Below the pieces are notes generated by a model. It had not been told where the DNA came from, did no database searches, and worked only from the letters and a program-made list of their open reading frames with translations. Both the position numbers and the translations under genes were made by a program. Shown here piece by piece: positions 8,064 to 16,921 of a DNA stretch of 64,000 nt (positions within the stretch are counted from its first letter, which is position 1; each line of letters begins with the position of its first letter). This DNA comes from Chryseobacterium sp. ISL-80 (lineage in GTDB: Bacteria > Bacillota > Bacilli > Bacillales > Cytobacillaceae). Location: NCBI GenBank assembly GCA_018613055.1, contig JAGGQZ010000003.1:310001-374000 (forward strand). The letters are read 5' to 3'.

Positions 8064-9356
8064 CTACTCTACAAATTCAAATTCATATTCAAGCAGCTTG
8101 ACCGTATCCCCGTCTTTTGCGCCTCTTTCGCGAAGAGCATCATCAATGCCCATACCACGCATCTGGCGGGCGAACCTTTGGACAGATTCATCCCTTGAAA
8201 AATCAGTCATCTTGAACAGCCTTTCAATGCTGTCACCGGCGATCACAAATGTGCCATCCGGTTCGCGGGTAATCTGGAATTCCTGCTCTGCTTTTTCATG
8301 CTTGTACATAACACGGGTTTCGTCTTTCTCCACTTCTTCCTCAGAAATAAGCGGGAACTCCGGTGTCTTTTCAATCAAGTCAGCTACTGCGAACAACAAC
8401 TCGCGCAGACCTTCCCTGGTAACCGCCGAGATCGGGAAGATCGGGTGGTCATCCCCAACCTTTTCCTTGAAAACTTCAAGGTTCTCTTCAGCATCAGGCA
8501 TGTCCATTTTATTCGCGACAATGACTTGCGGCCTTTCTGTCAGCCTTAGGTTGTATTCTTTCAATTCATTATTGATCGTCAGATAATCCTCGTAAGGATC
8601 GCGGCCTTCCGTCGCAGCCATATCAATTACATGGATGATGACCCTCGTACGTTCGATATGACGGAGGAACTGATGGCCAAGGCCCACACCCGAGTGTGCT
8701 CCTTCAATAAGACCTGGCAAATCAGCTAAAACAAAACTTCTTCCGTCTTCTGTTTCAACCATGCCCAGGTTCGGAGCGATTGTCGTGAAGTGATATTCAG
8801 CAATTTTCGGCCTGGCCGCTGATACAACGGATAACAATGTTGATTTCCCTACACTTGGGAAACCAACCAAACCTACATCAGCAAGCAGCTTCAATTCCAT
8901 GATGATTTCACGTTCCTGGCCTGGCTCCCCTTTTTCGGAAAGCTCTGGAGCTGGATTGGCAGGTGTAGCGAAACGTGAGTTGCCACGTCCGCCGCGACCG
9001 CCTTTAGCGATGACAGCCTGCTGCCCGTGTTCTACCAGGTCAGCAATGATTGCGCCCGTTTCAGCATCAGACACAATTGTCCCTGGAGGAACTTTGACAA
9101 TCATATCCTTTGAGTTTTTGCCATGCTGGTTCTTGGACATTCCGTGCTCGCCGCGCGGTGCCTTGAAATGGCGCTGGTACCTGAAATCCATCAGTGTTCT
9201 CAGCCCTTCTTCTACCTGGAAGACTACATTTGCGCCGTTACCGCCGTCGCCGCCAGCCGGGCCGCCCTTCGGCACATATTTTTCACGTCGGAACGCGACC
9301 ATGCCATCGCCGCCGTCCCCGCCTTTTACATAAATCTTAACCTGATCGACAAACAT
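8064..9356 (-). CDS. obg: GTPase Obg (CgtA)
   Basis: Essential GTPase of 50S ribosome assembly and of stress and sporulation signalling. 430 residues in three domains: the glycine-rich Obg fold (1-158, [29 protein letters not shown]), the G domain with GFPSVGKST (G1), DLPGLIEGA (G3) and NKMDMPD (G4), and a C-terminal OCT domain (about 350-430) ending in an acidic tail. Ribosome site AGGTGG precedes the ATG. Downstream of spo0B by 49 nt, as in B. subtilis, where Obg is needed for the phosphorelay. Confidence 0.98.
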   Translation of the reverse strand: MFVDQVKIYVKGGDGGDGMVAFRREKYVPKGGPAGGDGGNGANVVFQVEEGLRTLMDFRYQRHFKAPRGEHGMSKNQHGKNSKDMIVKVPPGTIVSDAETGAIIADLVEHGQQAVIAKGGRGGRGNSRFATPANPAPELSEKGEPGQEREIIMELKLLADVGLVGFPSVGKSTLLSVVSAARPKIAEYHFTTIAPNLGMVETEDGRSFVLADLPGLIEGAHSGVGLGHQFLRHIERTRVIIHVIDMAATEGRDPYEDYLTINNELKEYNLRLTERPQVIVANKMDMPDAEENLEVFKEKVGDDHPIFPISAVTREGLRELLFAVADLIEKTPEFPLISEEEVEKDETRVMYKHEKAEQEFQITREPDGTFVIAGDSIERLFKMTDFSRDESVQRFARQMRGMGIDDALRERGAKDGDTVKLLEYEFEFVE

Positions 9357-9405
9357 TATGTCATTACCACCTGTCTGAAATTTGTTATCGCTTTTTTATG
9401 TTTCC

Positions 9406-9945
9406 CTAGAGTGTTTCCATGAAAACTTCGATTGTCAGCTCTCCTTCAACCACACCATCGGAAATGATTTTCATCATGTTTCCCGGCTTCTGGTCAAGGA
9501 AGCTTTCTAAGCGATTTTTATCCTTTATTATTCCGCTAAAATCAAAAAAGAACCCGATTCCTTTCTCCTGCGGTTCAATCGTAACGGAGAGATGATTTTC
9601 CTGATATGGTTCAATTGAAGAATCCAATGTTTCAAAAAGCTGCTCTGTCCAGTCTGTCAAAAGCTGGTCATCTAATCTGTGGAAGATTTGGGAGTCCATA
9701 ACCTCGTATTCCAGCTGGAAATGATGACTCTCCCAATTGCAGGTTAACAATGTAGAGGCAAACTGAGGAAGACGTAAATTTGATAGCTTTGCATCCTGCC
9801 TGGCTTCCATGATAATTTCTTCAATGATCTCTTTAGCCCGGTCCACTTTATTCAGTGACAAATTCCCTTTAATTAATTGAAGCTTGTTCATCCAATCATG
9901 GCGCTCATGGCGCAAAACCTCGATTGTATCCCACTCTTTTTTCAT
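9406..9945 (-). CDS. spo0B: Sporulation phosphotransferase Spo0B
   Basis: Transfers phosphate from Spo0F to Spo0A in the sporulation phosphorelay. 179 residues. LRHERHDWMNKLQLIKGN contains the phosphorylated histidine in a dimerising helical hairpin; the rest is a degenerate histidine-kinase-like ATPase fold (FFFDFSG, near residue 140). The ATG at 9945 is chosen because GGGAG lies 7 nt before it; the upstream ATG at 9951 abuts that site. Co-transcribed with obg. Confidence 0.92.
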   Translation of the reverse strand: MKKEWDTIEVLRHERHDWMNKLQLIKGNLSLNKVDRAKEIIEEIIMEARQDAKLSNLRLPQFASTLLTCNWESHHFQLEYEVMDSQIFHRLDDQLLTDWTEQLFETLDSSIEPYQENHLSVTIEPQEKGIGFFFDFSGIIKDKNRLESFLDQKPGNMMKIISDGVVEGELTIEVFMETL

Positions 9946-9981
9946 ACACATACTCCCTACTCATAAGACTTGCTTGGTGTA

Positions 9982-10009
9982 AGTATAACAAAAAAGCCAT
10001 TCTGCGTAA
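9982..10009 (-). promoter_or_regulatory. Possible promoter of spo0B-obg-pheB-pheA
   Basis: TTACGC, 16 nt, TATACT on the reverse strand, downstream of the rpmA terminator. The -10 is good, the -35 weak. Confidence 0.4.
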
Positions 10010-10085
10010 GCTAATTATGTATTTAAGTTAGTTGGATCTCTATTTATCATCCTTTAAGGAGATTCTTCTTATTGCGCAGCCATAA

Positions 10086-10118
10086 AAACAAGAAAACCCT
10101 AACCGAAGTGGTTAGGGC
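10086..10118 (-). terminator. Terminator after rpmA
   Basis: CCCTAACC-ACTTCG-GTTAGGG followed by TTTTCTTGTTTTT on the reverse strand. It ends the rplU-prp-rpmA unit. Confidence 0.92.
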
Positions 10119-10129
10119 TTCTCTTTAGC

Positions 10130-10432
<303 letters not shown>

Positions 10433-10765
10433 CTACTTTTTGAAGGTTAATTTTATGTGCTTTCCGTACTCTTGTTCCATCGATTGCAATGTAATGACCA
10501 TGCTTTCAAGGAGTAATTGGATTTTCTCCTGTGTCTCCTCCGGCAAATTGTCGGGGATATCACAGCGGAGAAAACCATCAGCGCCTTGTTCAATGTCCGG
10601 GGTGACACCTGTCAATCCAATAATGGAATTGACTGTCCCAATTGAGATGGTGGAAACACCTGCACAGACAATGTCGCTGCCATGGGCAGCGAATCCTGCG
10701 TGGCCGCTGATTGTAAACGACTGGATGCGTCCGGATTTTGTACGATTAATCGTTGCAGAAATCAT
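10433..10765 (-). CDS. prp: Ribosomal-processing cysteine protease Prp
   Basis: 110 residues. Removes the N-terminal extension of L27. The catalytic His and Cys are in GHAGFAAHGSDIVCAGVS. Sits between rplU and rpmA, the universal arrangement in bacteria whose L27 has the cleavable extension, and both ends of the partnership are present here. Confidence 0.95.
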   Translation of the reverse strand: MISATINRTKSGRIQSFTISGHAGFAAHGSDIVCAGVSTISIGTVNSIIGLTGVTPDIEQGADGFLRCDIPDNLPEETQEKIQLLLESMVITLQSMEQEYGKHIKLTFKK

Positions 10766-10780
10766 GCGATTCGCCTAGAA

Positions 10781-11089
10781 TTAAGCGTTGATCTTTTCGA
10801 TCACGACTTTAGTGTAAGGCTGACGATGACCTTGCTTCTTACGATTGTTCTTTTTCGCTTTGTACTTGAAAACGATGATTTTCTTTTGACGGCCGTTCTT
10901 TTCAACTTTAGCAGTTACAGTTGCGCCTTCAACTACAGGGCTTCCAACTTTAACGTTCTCGCCACCAACAAAAAGAACCTTGTCAAAAGTTACAGTTTCG
11001 CCTTCAGCAGCGTTTAGCTTTTCAATGTAGATTGCTTGTCCTTCTTCTACCTTTACTTGCTTGCCGCCAGTTTCGATAATTGCGTACAT
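10781..11089 (-). CDS. rplU: 50S ribosomal protein L21
   Basis: 102 residues, starting [18 protein letters not shown]. The ATG at 11089 follows AGGAGGTG; the upstream reading frame is leader sequence. [19 protein letters not shown] is the conserved basic C-terminal region. First gene of rplU-prp-rpmA behind its own promoter and a structured leader. Confidence 0.98.
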   Translation of the reverse strand: MYAIIETGGKQVKVEEGQAIYIEKLNAAEGETVTFDKVLFVGGENVKVGSPVVEGATVTAKVEKNGRQKKIIVFKYKAKKNNRKKQGHRQPYTKVVIEKINA

Positions 11090-11200
11090 TCCAGTGCACC
11101 TCCTCATTAGACTCAGACTCGCCATCAGCAGGCGTTTGCAGATTGCAAAGCTTAATTACCTGTTGTGAGCGGTTGTAGCACGGGTGCTACAAACAATAAC
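11090..11200 (-). ncRNA. L21 leader RNA
   Basis: The untranslated leader of rplU contains GTAGCACCCGTGCTAC, a strong hairpin, then CTGCTGATGGCG-type stem elements near the ribosome site. Position and shape fit the L21 leader family of Bacillales, thought to mediate ribosomal-protein autoregulation. Assignment is by context, without a covariance search. Confidence 0.65.
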
Positions 11201-11206
11201 ATTAAA

Positions 11207-11236
11207 ATACTATCATATGCCGAGCAAAAGTGTCAA
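11207..11236 (-). promoter_or_regulatory. Sigma-A promoter of rplU-prp-rpmA
   Basis: TTGACA (11231-11236), 18-nt spacer, TAGTAT (11207-11212) on the reverse strand. Confidence 0.8.
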
Positions 11237-11272
11237 CATATAATCCATGTTCTTTTAATGGCCAGCTTTGGG

Positions 11273-12727
11273 TCAATCCTGTTCTGTCGAAGCACCAACC
11301 TGAAGGATCTCATAAAAAGGTCTCGCCGCGTCTGACACCGAGAATTTCATCTTAAAACCAAGCGCTTTTTCAAGCCTCAATTTATGGATATCAGCTTCTC
11401 CGGAAAAATGCCGGACCACTTCATCAGAAGCGGAAATAAGCATTTCTTCGTAATCAGAATTTTTATATTCCCACAGTTCACGCTCAAGTCTGTAAGCCAC
11501 CGTTTCCGAGCTGAGCACCTGCCCTGTGCCTCCGCATGTCCCGCATTTTTCTGTCAGTGTCTCGGCCATCGACTGCTTTGTCTTCTTCCTTGTCAGCTGG
11601 AGGATTCCCAGCTCTGTAAAACCGATGATCCGCGTTCGACGCCCGTCCTGAAGCAGTTCTTTTTGAATGTGCTTCAGCACCTTATCCCGCTCACCCTGAC
11701 TCTTCATATCAATAAAATCGATCAGAATGATCCCAGCCAGATCCCTGAGCCTGATTTGCCTTGCGGCTTCAACTGCTGCATTCATATTCGTTATCAGGAC
11801 AGTATCTCGCAAATCCGTTTTCCCTGAAAACTTTCCAGTATTCACATCGATCATCGTCAGCGCCTCGCCCTGGTCAATGACCATGTAGGCACCTTTATCC
11901 AGCCAGACGATTCTTTTCAGCAGCCGCTCAATCTCCGGCTCGATTTTATAAAAAGAAAAAACAGGCACTTTTCCATTATAAAATTCAAGCTCAACATCAT
12001 CTAGAACGTGATGCTCAATTTTTTTCTTGAAATCAAGACAGTCCACAATGACAGTTCCATTTTTAATGGATGACAATACGGACAGTACCTGTTCAAAAAA
12101 ATAATCCCGGCTGAAAACGAGACCTGGTTTTTTCATTCCTGATGCAGATTTCTCTATTTCAGCATACATGCTCCGCTGCTGCTCTAGCTCCTTGATCATC
12201 ACGGCCTCTGGCTGGTTCAGGCTTTCGGTCCGGAAAATCAGCCCTTCTTGTGCCGTTTTGACCTGGACACCAAACTCTTTCCATTTGGCTCTCGTTTCCA
12301 GGGAATCTGCTTTTTTGGACACAGCTATGTATTTGCCCTTCGGCATATAGACAATATGCTCTCCCGGCAGTTCGATGACCCCTGTCAGTCTTGCTCCTTT
12401 GGTCCCGGCTGCGTCCTTTTCCACCTGCACCAGCAACTTCTCGCCCTGATGGACATAAGATCCAATTGGGCGGTTGGCCTTGTTTTCATCCTCTGACAGA
12501 ATATATGAGGATAATTTGTCTTTTTGCAAAAATCCGCTTGTTCCTTCGCCAAAGTTGACGAACGCCGCATTCATTCCCGGAATCACTTTTTCGACAATGC
12601 CAAGATAAATATTTCCGACCAGCGATTGCTGGCCTGGCTGCTCGATATATATTTTTTCAACTTCACCGTTTTTAATTAAGGCGAAGCGCTTTTCTCTCAG
12701 ATTTGCATTGATAATTAACTGATCCAT
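11273..12727 (-). CDS. rng: Ribonuclease E/G family endoribonuclease
   Basis: 484 residues, the RNase G form without the RNase E scaffold. N-terminal S1-like RNA-binding region (IYLGIVEKVIPGMNAAFVNFG), DNase I-like subdomain with the metal-binding aspartates in MIDVNTGKFSG and LIDFIDM, and the zinc-link motif CGTCGGTG near residue 405. Probably acts in rRNA maturation and mRNA decay. It lies between spoIVFB and rplU; B. subtilis has no gene here and relies on RNase Y/J. A terminator-like hairpin ends 15 nt before the start codon, leaving no space for a promoter after it. Confidence 0.93.
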   Translation of the reverse strand: MDQLIINANLREKRFALIKNGEVEKIYIEQPGQQSLVGNIYLGIVEKVIPGMNAAFVNFGEGTSGFLQKDKLSSYILSEDENKANRPIGSYVHQGEKLLVQVEKDAAGTKGARLTGVIELPGEHIVYMPKGKYIAVSKKADSLETRAKWKEFGVQVKTAQEGLIFRTESLNQPEAVMIKELEQQRSMYAEIEKSASGMKKPGLVFSRDYFFEQVLSVLSSIKNGTVIVDCLDFKKKIEHHVLDDVELEFYNGKVPVFSFYKIEPEIERLLKRIVWLDKGAYMVIDQGEALTMIDVNTGKFSGKTDLRDTVLITNMNAAVEAARQIRLRDLAGIILIDFIDMKSQGERDKVLKHIQKELLQDGRRTRIIGFTELGILQLTRKKTKQSMAETLTEKCGTCGGTGQVLSSETVAYRLERELWEYKNSDYEEMLISASDEVVRHFSGEADIHKLRLEKALGFKMKFSVSDAARPFYEILQVGASTEQD

Positions 12728-12742
12728 CGTTTCTCCCTACCC

Positions 12743-12780
12743 ACAAAAAAAATACAGCGCAAAAGGTGTCTGCGCTGCAT
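12743..12780 (-). terminator. Terminator or attenuator between spoIVFB and rng
   Basis: GCAGCGCA-GACACCTTT-TGCGCTGT followed by ATTTTTTTT on the reverse strand. It ends spoIVFA-spoIVFB but stands directly in front of the rng ribosome site. Confidence 0.85.
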
Positions 12781-12793
12781 TCATTATCCTATT

Positions 12794-13660
12794 TTAATAG
12801 GTGTAAAGCAAATCTCCTATTTTGGCGGTCAGTAATTTTTCGCTGAAAAAAGCATGGAGCAATTCATTTTCGTCGATCACCATTTCCTTGCCATTCTGCT
12901 GCTTGACGATGATTGGGTGCTTGCAGCCGCGCTGGAACCTTTCGAGCACATGGCCGACCATTTCATTTTCGCTGGTGTTGATGGGTTTCAGCTCGCGCAA
13001 ATCCACTTGCTTACCATAATGTCTTTCCATCAAAAAGCGCATGAACGTAAAGCGCCGCTGCTTCCATTCAAAATATAGCGAAAACGCCAGGAAGCCAATG
13101 ATAACCCAGACATTCAAGGTCAGCGGTGCGATGAACAGCAGGGAGGCTGAAAAGATCAGCAGCGCTCCAACTGAAGCATATAATGTGCGCAGATGGGCTT
13201 CCTGGAAAGAGGTGTTCATCGATAGCAGAATGAACAGCAGCTTCCCGCCGTCCAATGGCCAAATCGGGATGAGGTTGAACATAAGGATCATCAAATTATA
13301 CTCCATGAACAACGAATGCCATTTTTCAGGGAAAACCCCTGCGATGAAGAGCAAATAGGCAAGCCCCATCATCCAGATATGCTGTAGTGGTCCCGCGAGC
13401 ACGACAATCAGCTCTTCTTTTAGCGGCCTGTTCCCGTGCTCATCCACCTCCGCGACACCGCCAAAAGGCAGCAACGCGATTTTCTTGATTCTCCACGAAA
13501 AAAAAGAGGCTGCAGCACCATGTCCCATTTCATGAACAAAAATTATCAGCAGCACCATCATCAGCTCTATAAAATGCGCAGTCGCAACAGCAAGGGCGAT
13601 GACCACCCATAGTAAAGGATGGATCTGTATTTTTCGCAATAATTCAAAGATTTTATTCAA
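12794..13660 (-). CDS. spoIVFB: Pro-sigma-K processing protease SpoIVFB
   Basis: 288 residues. Intramembrane site-2 metalloprotease of the mother cell that cleaves pro-sigma-K. Zinc site HEMGHG (near residue 43) and NLIPIWPLDGGKL (near 130), with about six membrane segments in the first 200 residues and a soluble CBS-like C-terminal part. It overlaps the end of spoIVFA by 8 nt; the two products form a complex. Confidence 0.95.
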   Translation of the reverse strand: MNKIFELLRKIQIHPLLWVVIALAVATAHFIELMMVLLIIFVHEMGHGAAASFFSWRIKKIALLPFGGVAEVDEHGNRPLKEELIVVLAGPLQHIWMMGLAYLLFIAGVFPEKWHSLFMEYNLMILMFNLIPIWPLDGGKLLFILLSMNTSFQEAHLRTLYASVGALLIFSASLLFIAPLTLNVWVIIGFLAFSLYFEWKQRRFTFMRFLMERHYGKQVDLRELKPINTSENEMVGHVLERFQRGCKHPIIVKQQNGKEMVIDENELLHAFFSEKLLTAKIGDLLYTY

Positions 13661-14429
13661 ATTTTATCACCTGAACGGGATCGACGAAATCATCCCCTTT
13701 TTTAATGGCAAAATAAAATGAACCTTTAAGACCATCCTCGCTGTCCATCGCTGTTCCAACCTTCGTTCCTTTGGAAATGTACTCATAAAGATTCACGTCA
13801 ATTTTGTCCAGGTTCCCGTACCAGGTTTCACTCTTGTCCCCATGCTGGACAATCACCGTTTTACCAAAACCCTCTTTCATGCCGACAAAATGGACAAGTC
13901 CTTCATTCATCGCCTCTACACCGGCACCTTTGCCAGTTTCAATCATGATCCTCTGGCCATTGTCGCCAAAATCCTCCAGAATCTTCCCAGAAGCAGGCAG
14001 TGCATATTGACTTCCCGAAGCAACCTCCTTCTCGCTGCCTTCGTCAGCATTTTTTGCCGGAAGAAGTGCCAATGGCTTGCCAAATTGGCCCTCATACCAA
14101 TCTGAAACAGCAGCAAACTGGAACTCCTGCTCCATCGTATTCTTTACATATTGCTGGATCGACACCGCTTTTTCAGAAGGGCTCCGGTAAATGATCGCCA
14201 CAATCAACACCAGGCAAGCAGAAGCAAGTATCTTGAACAAAAACACTTCTTTCTTGAATAACGGATGGCCCCCTTCCCCCGGCCCCATATCATAGGATGG
14301 GAGCCTGTCAAAACCATGCCGCTCTTCCTCCGTTGAGAAAAAACGGTTATGGTTCATTTTCTCCATCCTCTCCCGCTCCCGTTTCCGCTTCATCATCCTT
14401 CTCCGTATATCATCAGCTCTCGAGTTCAT
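13653..14429 (-). CDS. spoIVFA: SpoIVFA, inhibitor and anchor of SpoIVFB
   Basis: 258 residues. Very basic N-terminus (RRRMMKRKRERERM), one membrane span at about 88-105 (LASACLVLIVAIIY) and a C-terminal LytM/M23 fold facing the intermembrane space. The M23 zinc ligands are missing: the usual HFE triplet reads YFA in SFYFAIKKG. It is therefore non-catalytic, as in the B. subtilis protein, which is cut by SpoIVB to release SpoIVFB. Upstream of and overlapping spoIVFB. Confidence 0.92.
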   Translation of the reverse strand: MNSRADDIRRRMMKRKRERERMEKMNHNRFFSTEEERHGFDRLPSYDMGPGEGGHPLFKKEVFLFKILASACLVLIVAIIYRSPSEKAVSIQQYVKNTMEQEFQFAAVSDWYEGQFGKPLALLPAKNADEGSEKEVASGSQYALPASGKILEDFGDNGQRIMIETGKGAGVEAMNEGLVHFVGMKEGFGKTVIVQHGDKSETWYGNLDKIDVNLYEYISKGTKVGTAMDSEDGLKGSFYFAIKKGDDFVDPVQVIKFE

Positions 14430-14523
14430 CCAATCCCACCTATCCCCTTGTACTCAATGTTAGTACAAGTCTATGACCTGTCCCACAAGAGTATGACAAT
14501 TTCGGGGGAGGGAAAATTAATAT

Positions 14524-14564
14524 AAAAAAAGCATCTCCTCACCGTTGCCGGGAAGGAAATGCTC
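14524..14564 (-). terminator. Terminator after minD
   Basis: AGCATTTCCT and AGGAGATGCT flank a loop on the reverse strand, followed by TTTTTTTA. Closes the mre-min unit just after the minD stop codon. Confidence 0.85.
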
Positions 14565-14570
14565 TGTTTT

Positions 14571-15374
14571 TTAGCGTACACCAAAAAATTTCTTAATCTT
14601 CGAAAATACGCCTTTGCTTTCAGCATCAAGCTGCTGCAATGGTACGGATTCGCCAAGGATTCTGCGGGCGATGTTCCTGTATGCGATGGAAGCTTTGCTG
14701 TTTGGATTCAGCGCGATTGGCTCCCCGTGATTGGATGCTTTGATGACTTCATCATCATCCGCTACGATCCCGATCAGATCGATGGATAGATGCGTGGTGA
14801 TTTCATCGACATCAAGCATGTCGCCATTTTTCATCATATGGCTGCGGATCCTGTTGATTACGAGTTTCGGTGATTCAACATTCTCTTCCTTTTCGAGCAG
14901 GCCGATAATCCTGTCAGCGTCCCTGACAGCGGAAACTTCCGGGGTAGTGACAACGATTGCCTTGTCTGCACCGGCAACAGCATTCTTGTAGCCTTGCTCG
15001 ATTCCTGCCGGGCAGTCGATGACGATATAATCATAATCCTGCTTCAATTCATTGACCAATTTCCTCATTTGCTCAGGCTGGACCGCTGTTTTGTCACTAG
15101 TCTGGGCAGCTGGAAGCAAATAAAGATGGTCATCGAAGCGCTTGTCTTTTACAAGTGCCTGGTGGATTTTACATCTGCCCTCAATGACATCGACAAGATC
15201 ATAAATGATGCGGTTTTCAAGTCCCATGACAACGTCCAGGTTGCGCAAGCCAATATCTGTGTCAATCAGACAGACTCTTTTGCCTTGAAGGGCCAAAGCT
15301 GTACCTATATTGGCAGAAGTGGTCGTTTTGCCGACCCCGCCTTTTCCGGATGTAACTACAATCGCTTCTCCCAC
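14571..15374 (-). CDS. minD: Septum-site ATPase MinD
   Basis: 267 residues. Deviant Walker A TSGKGGVGKTT, Walker B IVIDCPAG, and a C-terminal amphipathic membrane-targeting helix ending FSKIKKFFGVR. Recruits MinC to the membrane to block FtsZ rings near the poles. It starts with GTG, preceded by AAGGAGG; no ATG occurs at the conserved N-terminus. Two nt downstream of minC. Confidence 0.97.
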   Translation of the reverse strand: MGEAIVVTSGKGGVGKTTTSANIGTALALQGKRVCLIDTDIGLRNLDVVMGLENRIIYDLVDVIEGRCKIHQALVKDKRFDDHLYLLPAAQTSDKTAVQPEQMRKLVNELKQDYDYIVIDCPAGIEQGYKNAVAGADKAIVVTTPEVSAVRDADRIIGLLEKEENVESPKLVINRIRSHMMKNGDMLDVDEITTHLSIDLIGIVADDDEVIKASNHGEPIALNPNSKASIAYRNIARRILGESVPLQQLDAESKGVFSKIKKFFGVR

Positions 15375-15376
15375 TT

Positions 15377-16057
15377 TTAAAGGCCTCCTTCGAATCTAGT
15401 TAAATTAGGTCTTTTTTTCATTAAAACTTGCAATCTATCAACAACGATTTGCTTTGTATCTGATATGTACGCACATTCCATCGCACGAGTCTCGTCCTCG
15501 GGCACCTCGTCCGGAGCACGATTTATGCATTCACTGATTCTAAGCTGAGAAGGCTTCATGACAGAAGCAGCGATCACCGCTTCATCATTGCCGGCCGAAC
15601 CGGCATGTGCGATTCCCTTTAACGCACCCATGACAAAAATATTTCCGGTAGCTTTAACTGTTCCACCGGGATTTACATCACCAATGAGCAGAAGGTCACC
15701 AGTTATTTCAAGGACCTGGCCCGAGCGGATCACCCTGGCAACAGGAACGATTTCCGTTTCCTGGCGAAGTTTTTCGGCTTCCTCCCTGGAAATGACATTC
15801 GTCTCAAGGTCCTCGACAATCAAATTCCTCTTTTGCCGGATCAAGTCTTTCAGTTCTTCTTCCTGGGTTGTCGTAAGGTATCTGTTCCCTACCTTCACCT
15901 TAACAGAAAGCAGCTGCTGCTCCTCCTGGACACGAGTGGAATTCGACAGCTTCCTCTCCAGCTCTTTTTTCAAGTCGTCATAAGAGCAAGTATCATCCAA
16001 ATGGAGCGTAAGACCGTCTTTTGTCCCTTTAATAGTCACATTTTGTGTTTTCTTCAT
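15377..16057 (-). CDS. minC: Septum-site inhibitor MinC
   Basis: 226 residues. N-terminal FtsZ-inhibiting domain (1-100, [16 protein letters not shown]) and C-terminal beta-helix (about 120-215, [34 protein letters not shown]) that binds MinD and MinC. AGGTG precedes the ATG. Separated from mreD by 345 nt that contain a dispersed repeat, so minCD may have their own promoter as well as mre readthrough. Confidence 0.96.
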   Translation of the reverse strand: MKKTQNVTIKGTKDGLTLHLDDTCSYDDLKKELERKLSNSTRVQEEQQLLSVKVKVGNRYLTTTQEEELKDLIRQKRNLIVEDLETNVISREEAEKLRQETEIVPVARVIRSGQVLEITGDLLLIGDVNPGGTVKATGNIFVMGALKGIAHAGSAGNDEAVIAASVMKPSQLRISECINRAPDEVPEDETRAMECAYISDTKQIVVDRLQVLMKKRPNLTRFEGGL

Positions 16058-16077
16058 ACCGGATGTTCACCTCAAAC

Positions 16078-16194
16078 GAAAAGCGCAAGCGCCTTGGTCA
16101 GCCACGACAAGCGTTGGAACTCCGACCATTGAAGTCGTTCTTTGACTTCATTGATCGGGAAACGTCTCGAGGGGCTAGGCGCTGGAGCTAGACA
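16078..16194. repeat. Dispersed structured repeat, copy 1 (about 117 bp)
   Basis: Related in inverted orientation to 58180-58298; both share CTCGAGACG, CAATGAAGTCAAAGAACGACTTCA and CGCTTGTCG-type blocks. Copy 1 can pair TGAAGTC with GACTTCA around a short loop, extended by CCGA/TCGG, and AGCGCCT with AGGCGCT near its ends. It resembles the small non-coding repeats scattered in Bacillaceae genomes; I cannot assign a named family. Confidence 0.85.
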
Positions 16195-16402
16195 CTAATC
16201 TAAGTGTAAAAGTAAAACTTTCAACTCTCATAAGAAAAGCGCAAGACAATTGTCTGCTATAAAAAATAATTTCTCATATTACCTGAAAGGAATTCGACAA
16301 TTGTCCGCCAAATTCCTTTATTTATATTCATTTCACTATTTACACTGCAACCTGCTGTATAACGTTGTTAAGAGATTCCTTTGCAAGGTTCCCAAAGATA
16401 CC
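16195..16402. other. AT-rich spacer between mreD and minC with two GACAATTGTC palindromes
   Basis: No gene. The 10-bp palindrome GACAATTGTC occurs at 16245-16254 and 16296-16305, 51 bp apart. The second lies within a hairpin with arms AAAGGAATT/AATTCCTTT (about 16286-16320). Possible operator or remnant repeat. Confidence 0.5.
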
Positions 16403-16921
16403 TTAATCATGTCTAAGTCTGTCTGCGGCGTTCTCAAATTGCTTTTTGAACGGGTAGGCAGCCAAAATGATAAAAGCCAGGTTCAAAATCAACGTCGGTA
16501 CTAGTCTTATTTTAACATAGGTCGAAAAGTCCAGGTCAGTAATTTTTATTAACAGCATCAGCTCATAGACCCCGAGTTCCAATAACGCAATCCCAAGAAG
16601 AGACAGGATGGAGACAACCAGCACATTGGTTTGGAGAATCCTGATCATGTATGTGAACAAATAGGCAATGACCGGGAACATGAATAGGTAAATCCCGATA
16701 ATTTCTGTGTATACAAGATCAAAAAGCAATCCAAAAATAATTCCGTACAGAATGCCATGCTTAGGACTCAGATATGCGGTGAGAAACAGAATCCCGGCCA
16801 TCAGGAAATGCGGCACGAGGATTCGGTCACTGTTAAATAATTCAGCTGGCAGCAGTTCGACAAACAAACTTTCCAGGATGAATAAAAAAACGAAAAGCGC
16901 GGGGAGCAGGAAACGGATCAA
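16403..16921 (-). CDS. mreD: Rod-shape protein MreD
   Basis: 172 residues, integral membrane protein with about five spans (FLLPALFVFLFILESLFVELL, FLMAGILFLTAYL, IIFGLLFDLVYTEIIGIYLFMF). Part of the elongation complex that guides lateral wall synthesis with MreB and MreC. Overlaps the mreC stop by 4 nt. Confidence 0.93.
   Translation of the reverse strand: MIRFLLPALFVFLFILESLFVELLPAELFNSDRILVPHFLMAGILFLTAYLSPKHGILYGIIFGLLFDLVYTEIIGIYLFMFPVIAYLFTYMIRILQTNVLVVSILSLLGIALLELGVYELMLLIKITDLDFSTYVKIRLVPTLILNLAFIILAAYPFKKQFENAADRLRHD

Noticed and set aside
8899-9333. 144-codon plus-strand frame over obg
   Set aside because: Antisense shadow of the glycine-rich Obg domain; no ribosome site and codon use typical of a complement strand.
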